A stretch of DNA of 50,751 nt, taken from contig CAKZKQ010000644.1 in assembly GCA_937123825.1 (NCBI GenBank), positions 1 to 50,751 of the forward strand, given 5' to 3'. Below, one piece after another: positions 44,765 to 50,751 of this stretch (within the stretch, counting starts at the first letter, position 1; each line of letters opens with the position of its first letter). The notes under the pieces were generated by a model, which was not told where the DNA came from, searched no databases, and worked only from the letters and a program-made list of their open reading frames with translations. Position numbers and translations under genes: made by a program. The DNA is from an uncultured Pseudomonadota bacterium. Its GTDB lineage: Bacteria > Myxococcota_A > Bradymonadia > Bradymonadales > GCA-2716585.

Positions 44765-47572
44765 TCAGTTCTGGATGATGTAGGTTTGCAGGGCGTTGCC
44801 TTCAAAGGCGGCCATGTTGAGCGTCACTGTCGCTTCGCCCACATCGCCGTCGGCGCACCGGTGACCGGTGGCCTGGTCCTTGAAGTAAAGCTCCATCACG
44901 ACCGTGCGCCCGTCGGGCATGATCATGGCGCGGCCTTCCTGGCTAAAGCCCGGATAGGTGGCGGTCACATCAAAACACGCGCCGTTGTCCCGGACGTTCT
45001 CGATGAGCACCGCCGTGGAGACAAACTCCAGCGGGATGGGGTTGTCGGGGTTGCGGTCGCAGGTGCCGACGTCGCCCGTCTCGGGGGCGTCGTTGAGCAC
45101 GCCCAACTCGCTGCGCACCGTCCACCGCTGGGCCAACTGCGAGATGCTCACGCTGGCGTAGCACTGGGTGGCCTGACCAAAGTTGATGTTCTCGTTGAAG
45201 CCGTTGGGGTGCGAGGGGATGTTCTCGCCGCTCATGATCATGGTCTTGTCTTCAAAGAAGTTGAAGACGTCCTGAGCGGAGTTCAAGTTCAGGTCCCCGG
45301 CGTTGTTGGGGGTGTCGTTGTTGGGTGCGTCGTTGTTGGCGGTGTCGTTGTTGCCCTCACCGTCCTGCACGATGAAGATGTCATCGCCGTCGCCGCAGCC
45401 CACCAGCGCGGCGCTCACGGCCACCAGCGCGGCCGCCTTGCGCCACCGACGCCCTGCGCCAAGCGCCACCAGCGCCATCAGCGCCAGGATGGCCCCCGCG
45501 CCGCCGCCCAAAGGTCCCGCGCCGCCCGCGCTTGAGCAGCCCCAGAAGGACTTGCCCACATTGATGGGCTCGCCGTTGCCGCCGTTGCCGGGGTTCTCGA
45601 TGTCCGGGGTGCCGTTGTTGCCGGTGCCACCGTTGTTGGGGTTGTCGGCAGGGTTGCGGGTGATGTTGACCGTCACCTGCGCCACACCCACGTTGCCCGT
45701 GGTGTCAAAGACGCGCGCAGCCAGCGCCAGTTGCCCCTCGGGCAAAATGGCCGTGTCAATCAGGAACTCCAGCGGCGGGTTGTAGTCGGCGCCGATCAGC
45801 TCGGCGTCCTCGCCGGCAAAGAGCAGCCCCTGGTCAATCCCGTCGGCGTCTTCGGCATCGACCTTGACGGTCAGCAGCCCCGAAATGGACTGGCCCTCGC
45901 TGAGGTTGGCAAACGAGACCGTGGGTGGGTCGTTGACGGCCACTTCGGCCACCGTCACCGTGATGCTGTCCTCGGCGGTGTTGCCCGCGGCGTCCGCGGC
46001 GCGGGCCACGATGGTGTGCTGACCCAGGTCGGCGTTAAAAGCCTCCCAGGCGATCTGATAGGGCTCGTTGGTGGCCTCTCCGATCTGCTCGCCGTCGACC
46101 AGGAAGGTGACGCTGCGGATCGAGAAGTTGTCGGCGGCGTCGGCCCCGATGGAGACCAGGCCGTTGACCGAGGCACCGTCCTGCGGCGAGGTGATGGAGA
46201 CGGTCGGGTTGGTCGTGTCCTCGACGCCGCCCGAGATGGTCACGCTGGTGTCGTCGTCGGTGGTGTTGTTGCCCGCGGCGTCGTAAGCCACGGCGCGCAG
46301 CGCGTAAGCGCCGTTGGGCAGCCCGGCGGTGTTCCAGCTGTAGGTGTAGGGGGCGCTGTTGAGCGTGGCCTCAAGCTGACCGTTGACAAAGAGTTCCACG
46401 CGCTCCACGCCCACGTTGTCGGTGGCGGTGATGGAGATGCTGACGTTGCCGCTGACGTCCTGGCCGTTGGTGGGGCTGGCCACGTTGACGTTGGGGTTGG
46501 TGGTGTCGCCAGGCATCATGCCGTCGTTGGTCAAACCAAAGAAGCGCGCCACGTGGAACGCCGAGCAGATGCCCGCGTCGATCATGTACGCGCCAGTCGA
46601 ACCACAGCCCTCACCGGGTTTGACAAAGGTCCCGTGCCCACCCCCGGCGATCTCGTAGAACTCGGCGACGACCTGGTTGTTGCCGTCGCGGTACTCGTAG
46701 CGGGTGTGTCCATCGACCTGCTCCTGAGCGTCGGCGGTGGCGTCGGTGCCGTGCACGTTGGTCCACTGCTCGATCAGCTCGGTGGCGTTGACCGGGCGCA
46801 CGATGCTGTCGCCCGTACCGTGCCAGACCGACACTTTGGGGTAGGTGCCGTTGAATTGGGGGTGACCCTCACGGGCGCGGCGACCCCACTCCTCGGCGCT
46901 CTGGGGCCGACCCGGCGTCAAGCAACCCGAGACCTCGCTGAAGTTGGTGGTGCAGTTGTAGGGGATGCCGGCGAACATCGCGCCGCCCGCAAAGACGTCC
47001 GGCCAGGTGGCCAACATCAACGCCGTCTGCGCCGCACCACCACTGTGGCCCGCCGCAAAGACCCGGCTGTCGTCGATGTCGTGGTCCGACTTCATCTTGT
47101 TGACCATCGAGATGATCGACTGGTTCTCACCCTCACCCCGGCGCAAATTGGTCGGGTCGCCGTACTCACCGGCCCAGTTGAAGCACTGAGCGGGGTTGTT
47201 GGCGCCCTGCTGCTCGGGGTAGAGCACATAAAAGCCGTACTCGTCGGCGATGTTCTCAAAACCCGAGGCGCGGTAGGCGGTGGCGTTGAGTGTGCAGGGG
47301 TGCATGGCCACCATCAGCGGCGCGTTGGCCCCGATGCCCGGCGGCACATACTTGTACATCTTCAGGTTGCCCGGGTTGTCCCCAAAGCTGCGGACCTCCT
47401 CAAAGGTGCCCGCACCCAGCGGCGACTCAAACGTCATCCAGGGCGCCTGCGCCGGCGCCTTGGCCAACTCAGACTCCTCAGGCTGCGCGCAGCCCACCAG
47501 GCCCACACAAGCGAGCATCGCGACACACGCCGCAACGCCCACACCACTTGCTTTCAACCTTCTGCTGATCAT
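44765..47572 (-). CDS. PHB-depolymerase-like lipoprotein fused through a MYXO-CTERM-like tail to a second lipoprotein
   Basis: The protein has 935 residues and its order is unusual. A lipoprotein signal (lipobox VGLVGC, Cys28) is followed by a PHB-depolymerase/LpqC-type esterase (about 50-400) with FNWAGEYGDP and nucleophile Ser177 in AAGHSGGA. Three Ig-like beta domains follow (about 400-640; ASPTNGQDVSGNVSI and similar), then a Gly/Asn linker and a MYXO-CTERM-like tail (GCSSAGG, Cys679, a hydrophobic stretch, then RRWRK). The reading frame does not stop: RRWRK leads straight into a second lipoprotein-like signal (AAALVAVSAALVGC, Cys726), an NNDTANND spacer and a 200-residue domain. ATG 47572 is favoured by the AAGGGGG spacing; ATG 47581 is the alternative. 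Confidence 0.8.
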   Translation of the reverse strand: MISRRLKASGVGVAACVAMLACVGLVGCAQPEESELAKAPAQAPWMTFESPLGAGTFEEVRSFGDNPGNLKMYKYVPPGIGANAPLMVAMHPCTLNATAYRASGFENIADEYGFYVLYPEQQGANNPAQCFNWAGEYGDPTNLRRGEGENQSIISMVNKMKSDHDIDDSRVFAAGHSGGAAQTALMLATWPDVFAGGAMFAGIPYNCTTNFSEVSGCLTPGRPQSAEEWGRRAREGHPQFNGTYPKVSVWHGTGDSIVRPVNATELIEQWTNVHGTDATADAQEQVDGHTRYEYRDGNNQVVAEFYEIAGGGHGTFVKPGEGCGSTGAYMIDAGICSAFHVARFFGLTNDGMMPGDTTNPNVNVASPTNGQDVSGNVSISITATDNVGVERVELFVNGQLEATLNSAPYTYSWNTAGLPNGAYALRAVAYDAAGNNTTDDDTSVTISGGVEDTTNPTVSITSPQDGASVNGLVSIGADAADNFSIRSVTFLVDGEQIGEATNEPYQIAWEAFNADLGQHTIVARAADAAGNTAEDSITVTVAEVAVNDPPTVSFANLSEGQSISGLLTVKVDAEDADGIDQGLLFAGEDAELIGADYNPPLEFLIDTAILPEGQLALAARVFDTTGNVGVAQVTVNITRNPADNPNNGGTGNNGTPDIENPGNGGNGEPINVGKSFWGCSSAGGAGPLGGGAGAILALMALVALGAGRRWRKAAALVAVSAALVGCGDGDDIFIVQDGEGNNDTANNDAPNNDTPNNAGDLNLNSAQDVFNFFEDKTMIMSGENIPSHPNGFNENINFGQATQCYASVSISQLAQRWTVRSELGVLNDAPETGDVGTCDRNPDNPIPLEFVSTAVLIENVRDNGACFDVTATYPGFSQEGRAMIMPDGRTVVMELYFKDQATGHRCADGDVGEATVTLNMAAFEGNALQTYIIQN

Positions 47573-47790
47573 CCGCTTCATCCCCCTTGGACCACCGACT
47601 GCTGTGGGTTCCCAGGCTTTCACCGCTGCTGCGATGCAAAACGTTCTTATGTCCCCTTGCTCTTTTGTTGCGGGGCAACAAGAATTCGCCAAAAACCCCT
47701 ACCACGCGTCATATGGACTGTCAAGACGTATTTCTGAAGTCCCGTGGTGACGGCTTTGGGGGCAGTTGCGGGAGAGGAGTTTTGCAATGC

Positions 47791-47831
47791 AAAAAATGCG
47801 CGGCCCAGCACAATGGTCATGCTGGGCCGCG
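47791..47831 (-). terminator. Strong intrinsic terminator after the bL12 paralogue
   Basis: A perfect 12-bp stem (47799-47810 with 47820-47831, 9-base loop) is followed on the minus strand by six T (the A-run 47791-47796). It lies about 45 bases after the bL12 stop. Confidence 0.9.
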
Positions 47832-47873
47832 AGGGGGGAGGTGGGGTCAAAAGGACAGTGGGCCTTTTGGGCC

Positions 47874-48260
47874 TTACGAGCGCACTTCAACCTGCGCGCC
47901 GACGGCCTGGAGTTGCTCTTGGAGTTCCCTGGCGAGTTCGGATTCGAGGCCCTCTTTGAGTGCCACGGGGCAGGACTCAACCAGCGCCTTGGCTTCGCGC
48001 AGACCCATGCCGAGGATTTTGCGCACCTCTTTGATGACCTTGATCTTCTGGGCGCCATAATCCACCAGGACCACATCGTGCATGGAGGGCAGGGGAGGCA
48101 GCGGCGGTGAGATGGGGCGCCATGGATCGATGACGGAGGGTGAGGAGGTCACGGCCTCCACACCCCAGCGCTCTTCAAGGATGCGCACAAAGTCTGCCAT
48201 CTCCGTCACCGTCATCGTCTCCAGGGCTTTGGCGATCGCCTCGGTGTTCAACGTGCTCAT
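47874..48260 (-). CDS. Ribosomal protein bL12 (L7/L12) paralogue
   Basis: The protein has 128 residues with the two-domain bL12 plan. The N-terminal dimerisation helices read TEAIAKALETMTVTEMADFVRILEE (about 6-30). The usual Ala/Gly-rich hinge is replaced by a proline-rich linker (ISPPLPPLPS). The C-terminal domain keeps the fold: VRKILGMGLREAKALVES (compare GLGLKEAKDLVE in bL12) and ALKEGLESELARELQEQL. The gene stands alone, away from any rplKAJL-rpoBC cluster, and has its own strong terminator. AAGGAGAAGG precedes the ATG at 48260. It is therefore probably an extra, specialised copy. It could assemble on ribosomes under certain conditions or have a non-ribosomal role. Confidence 0.85.
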   Translation of the reverse strand: MSTLNTEAIAKALETMTVTEMADFVRILEERWGVEAVTSSPSVIDPWRPISPPLPPLPSMHDVVLVDYGAQKIKVIKEVRKILGMGLREAKALVESCPVALKEGLESELARELQEQLQAVGAQVEVRS

Positions 48261-49147
48261 GGTTCCTTCTCCTTCCAGACCCAACTTATGGTCTGGCATG
48301 CGGGCGCCCTCACAGAGGGTGCCCGTCGTTCAACGTCGCGGGTGGCTGCAGGGCCTCCCCGTGTGGGGTTGGCCTGCTGCTGTGCTGCAAAGGAGGGGGT
48401 GCAAAAACCATCAAACCCCCCGAGGGCGGCGCCGCGGAGGGTTTTGAAGGTGTGAAGGACTGGTGGTCGGGATCATGGCTGGCTGTGGTTTGTGTGGCTC
48501 GACGCCAGAGGGAATGGGGCTTTTGCCCATCTCTGGCAAGACGACGCGCACACCACAGCGGTGTTGCCCGATCTCGCTCTACCATGCATCCACTCTCCAC
48601 GGGGGACCGCGCTTTTGACGCGGTGCAATTAGCGTTCGCCGTTTTACCGGCGAATCAACCCACTTCTCCGAGGTTGGCCTGGGGCGGTATGTCATGCAAA
48701 AGCATCCGACGGTCTTCTCACCTTCCTTGTTCTGGCAACTTGCCAAAGTCTTCCCCATCCATCGTCCATGCCCGACCAGCACGACCCCAACGGTCCATCG
48801 GCTGAGAAGGGGGAGCGAATGGATGGCCGACAACACTGTTGGCTGACGGGACGCAGGATTTAAGCTCGCCGTTTGAACGGCGCAACCCCACAGCCTCCAA
48901 AAATTGCATGTTGCGTTGCAGCACAAGGGCGAGAGCGTGGTTCACTCTTTGGATGGTTTTAAAGAATTTTAAACGCGCTTAAATTGAGTGTTGTTCCTCG
49001 GTGCAGCGTGCCTTGGTGGGAACGGCGAGCGGGACGATGGGGTTTGTGCTGCAACGCAACAAAGCTTGTGGGGCAGGGGGCAGGCCTTAGGGCGTGCGCC
49101 CCCTCATGCCCCCGTGGGGTCTTGGGGTTGGCGGCGGTGGTGGGGTG
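48261..49147. other. Intergenic region with inverted repeats, about 887 bases
   Basis: No credible gene. It holds two related small palindromes (48635-48654 and 48867-48882, both around a CGCCG core and each followed by an AACCCAC- or AACCCCAC-type sequence) and a 17-bp perfect inverted repeat (48910-48926 and 49044-49060) around a T/A-rich centre. The bL12 promoter should lie at its left end. Confidence 0.55.
48910..49060. repeat. 17-bp perfect inverted repeat with 117-base spacer
   Basis: GTTGCGTTGCAGCACAA at 48910-48926 is the exact reverse complement of 49044-49060. The spacer includes A/T-rich stretches near 48955-48985. Confidence 0.75.
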
Positions 49148-50218
49148 TCACATCGTGCCGCGCTCAATGGCCGCCGCGGCCGTGCGGGCCAGGATCTGCA
49201 CACCCTGGCCAAACATCGCAAAGCGCTGATCGTCGGTCAGGCCGCGCTTGTAGCGGGCGTAGATTTGTTGGATGACCACGGCGATCTTAAAGAGCGCATA
49301 CACATAGTAATAGAGGATGTTGGACACATCCCGACCGCTTTTGAGCGCGTAGCGCTCGGCGACCTCCTGACGGGTCAGGTTGCCGGGCAGGACCGTGGGG
49401 CCAAAGGGCAGGTAGCGCAGCTCCATGGCGTCGTCGGCCGTCACCCAGTAGCCCAGCGACGTGCCCAGATCCATCAGCGGATCGCCCACCGTGGCCATCT
49501 CCCAGTCCAGCACCGCCACCACGCGGGTCAAATCATCGGCGGCCAGCACCACATTGTCATACTTGTAGTCATTGTGGATGAGCGTCGCGCCAGACTCAGC
49601 CGGCATGTGCTTGGTCAACCACGCCGAGACCTCCTCCATGGCAGGCAGATCATCGGTGCGCGCTTTCTGATAGCGCCCGGTCCAGCCCTCGATCTGGCGT
49701 TTGACGTACCCCTGCGGCTTGCCGAAATCGGTCATCCCGGCCTTGTCCAGATCCACCGCGTGAATCTCCACCAGGTGATCCACCAGCGTCTGCGACAAGG
49801 CCCGCATCTGGTCGGCCTCCAGGTTCATGCGGTTCTTCATCCCCCGCAAGATCACCCCACGCACGCGCTCCATCACATAAAACGGCGCCCCCAGCACCGA
49901 CTCATCCTCACAATGGTGGATCGGCCTGGGCACCCTGGGATACACCCCGTCCAAAGACGACAAAATGCGGAACTCGCGCCCCATGTCATGCGCCGACTTG
50001 ATCTTGGCGCCAAACGGCGGCCGCCGCAGCACCATCTCCTTGCCCGCCACCTTGATCATGTACGTCAAATTGGAGTGACCGCTGGGAAACTGCTCCACCT
50101 CCAACGCGCCCTGAAGCTCCTCCACCCCCAGCGCCTTGAAGTACGCCCCCAGCGCCTCCAAATCCAGAACCTCGCTCTGGCGCACTTCTTTTGGCTTATC
50201 TTCCCAATCTTCGTACAC
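49148..50218 (-). CDS. APH-fold phosphotransferase, ACAD10/FadE36-like
   Basis: The protein has 356 residues with an aminoglycoside-phosphotransferase/choline-kinase fold. The N-lobe has FPSGHSNLTYMI and MVLRRPP (nucleotide-site Lys/Arg region). The catalytic loop is IHNDYKYDNVVL (H-D and Asn), and the metal-binding motif is LDWEMATVGDPLMDLG. This branch is the one fused to acyl-CoA dehydrogenase in human ACAD10, which phosphorylates 4-hydroxy-acyl groups before elimination. No acyl-CoA dehydrogenase gene is next to it in the window. A GTG start at 50218 has AGGAGG 6 bases upstream; the ATG at 50224 directly abuts that box and is less likely. It stands alone on the minus strand. Confidence 0.86.
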   Translation of the reverse strand: MYEDWEDKPKEVRQSEVLDLEALGAYFKALGVEELQGALEVEQFPSGHSNLTYMIKVAGKEMVLRRPPFGAKIKSAHDMGREFRILSSLDGVYPRVPRPIHHCEDESVLGAPFYVMERVRGVILRGMKNRMNLEADQMRALSQTLVDHLVEIHAVDLDKAGMTDFGKPQGYVKRQIEGWTGRYQKARTDDLPAMEEVSAWLTKHMPAESGATLIHNDYKYDNVVLAADDLTRVVAVLDWEMATVGDPLMDLGTSLGYWVTADDAMELRYLPFGPTVLPGNLTRQEVAERYALKSGRDVSNILYYYVYALFKIAVVIQQIYARYKRGLTDDQRFAMFGQGVQILARTAAAAIERGTM

Positions 50219-50471
50219 GCCCATCCTCCTGACTGCTGCCACCGGGCTCCCATCAACCACAAGCGCCGCGCTTCATCACAACGGCACCATTGTTTTTAAA
50301 CCCGTGGGTCGGTTTGGGTCAACACCCCTTCAATCAAGGCCCAAAAGCACAAAACACCCCAGGCCAGACGTGCGCACCTTACCACATCGCGCCCCACAAC
50401 ATTCACAGGTGCGCGGCTTTGTTGCGGGTGTCGTGCTTGATTTGGGACTGGTGGCTTTGATGCGAGGGGGG

Positions 50472-50640
50472 CGGTCGATTTGGGCAGTGGTTCTGGTGAG
50501 GGAGCGTAATTTAATCCGCAGGTGACGTTGTTGTGAGGCTGGCGGTGGATTTAAGCAGGCAGCTTCGCAGAAATGAACGTAATTTTTCCCGCAGGTGACG
50601 TTGTTGTTGGGCTGTCGGTTGGTTCAAGCAGTGGGCTTTG
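50472..50640. repeat. Degenerate tandem repeat, period about 72 bases
   Basis: CGTAATTT followed by CCGCAGGTGACGTTGTTGT begins at 50505 and again at 50578, a 73-base period. A more decayed third unit lies upstream from 50472 (CGGTCGATTT against CGGTGGATTT at 50543). The units differ at scattered bases. Confidence 0.7.
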
Positions 50641-50700
50641 TTGGGTGACCCAGGCAGTTAGTGTCAGGCGATTATAGCGCTCACTGGCGGGGTCACGTCG

Positions 50701-50744
50701 CTGGGGCCCCTGCCCCAGCCACGGAGAGACTCCGTTGGAGTCTC
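50701..50744. repeat. Two adjacent small hairpins at the right edge
   Basis: CTGGGGC at 50701-50707 pairs with GCCCCAG at 50712-50718, and GAGACTCC at 50726-50733 pairs with GGAGTCTC at 50737-50744. No T-run follows inside the window. Confidence 0.6.
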
Positions 50745-50751
50745 CAAGCCC

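Larger units (their letters stand above)
50219..50751. other. Right-edge intergenic region, about 530 bases
   Basis: No gene is seen to the edge. It contains a degenerate tandem repeat and two small hairpins, listed separately. Confidence 0.5.

Noticed and set aside
42939..44783. Plus-strand Val/Gly-rich frames opposite the barrel gene
   Set aside because: They are antisense shadows; the minus frame has a signal peptide and a C-terminal Phe.
45731..47737. Plus-strand 668-residue frame
   Set aside because: It is the shadow of the depolymerase-like gene on the minus strand.
50472..50640. CRISPR-like array at the right edge
   Set aside because: The whole unit is conserved between copies, so there are no unique spacers, and only two clear units exist.

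Overview
The window is G+C-rich DNA carrying lipoproteins with Asn-rich spacers after the lipobox, MopE-like DxDxDG/DCDD repeats, DUF4215-type and other Cys-rich repeats, and a MYXO-CTERM-like sorting tail. Together these suggest a member of the Myxococcota/Bradymonadia group of deltaproteobacteria. This is an inference from gene style; there is no rRNA in the window to settle it. No tRNA, rRNA, CRISPR array or insertion sequence was recognised.

Region 1 (1-7.8 kb, minus strand) looks like the 5' half of a class 1 DISARM anti-phage operon: drmD (SNF2-like helicase), then drmMI (adenine methylase), which runs off the left edge. drmA, drmB and drmC would lie outside. Directly upstream on the same strand is an overlapping three-gene cassette of unknown proteins with visibly lower G+C than its surroundings. 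It is the best candidate here for an undescribed defence-linked module. Region 2 (8-12.2 kb) has two unknown cytoplasmic proteins and a lipoprotein. Region 3 (12.4-26 kb, mostly plus) is metabolic and envelope: an MSOX/MTOX-type flavin oxidase, a large calcium-binding-type secreted lipoprotein ending in PPC and P/Homo B-like domains, a small membrane zinc-ribbon protein, a secreted esterase, a CehA/McbA-type PHP lipoprotein, a translationally coupled SRPBCC-SDR pair, and an outer-membrane protein that joins a repetitive beta ectodomain to a barrel.

Region 4 (26-32 kb) has a hybrid histidine kinase, an ABC-F ATPase and a Cys-rich lipoprotein closed by a strong terminator. Region 5 (32.1-34.9 kb, minus) is a compact three-gene biosynthetic operon: a DUF3419 (BtaA-like aminocarboxypropyl transferase) protein, a GNAT-like acyltransferase and a heme-oxygenase-fold diiron enzyme. 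Two identical 15-bp inverted-repeat operators, 22 bp apart, precede it. Region 6 (35.4-37.6 kb) has a 43-residue membrane peptide, a small secreted basic protein and a YkgJ-type Cys-cluster protein.

Region 7 (37.5-47.6 kb, minus) has a 127-bp-period structured repeat array, with a further copy 4 kb away, placed at the 3' ends of minus-strand genes. Its genes are a secreted protein with thirteen Cys-rich repeats, a macro-domain protein, a beta-barrel/alpha-beta-hydrolase operon, and a PHB-depolymerase-like lipoprotein. In the last, a MYXO-CTERM-like tail is fused in frame to a second lipoprotein precursor. Region 8 (47.8-50.7 kb) has an orphan bL12 (L7/L12) paralogue with its own terminator, an APH/ACAD10-type phosphotransferase, and repeats and hairpins at the right edge.

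Most genes use ATG with a purine-rich ribosome binding site. In several cases the spacing of that site moves the start downstream of the longest possible reading frame; these are noted in the entries.
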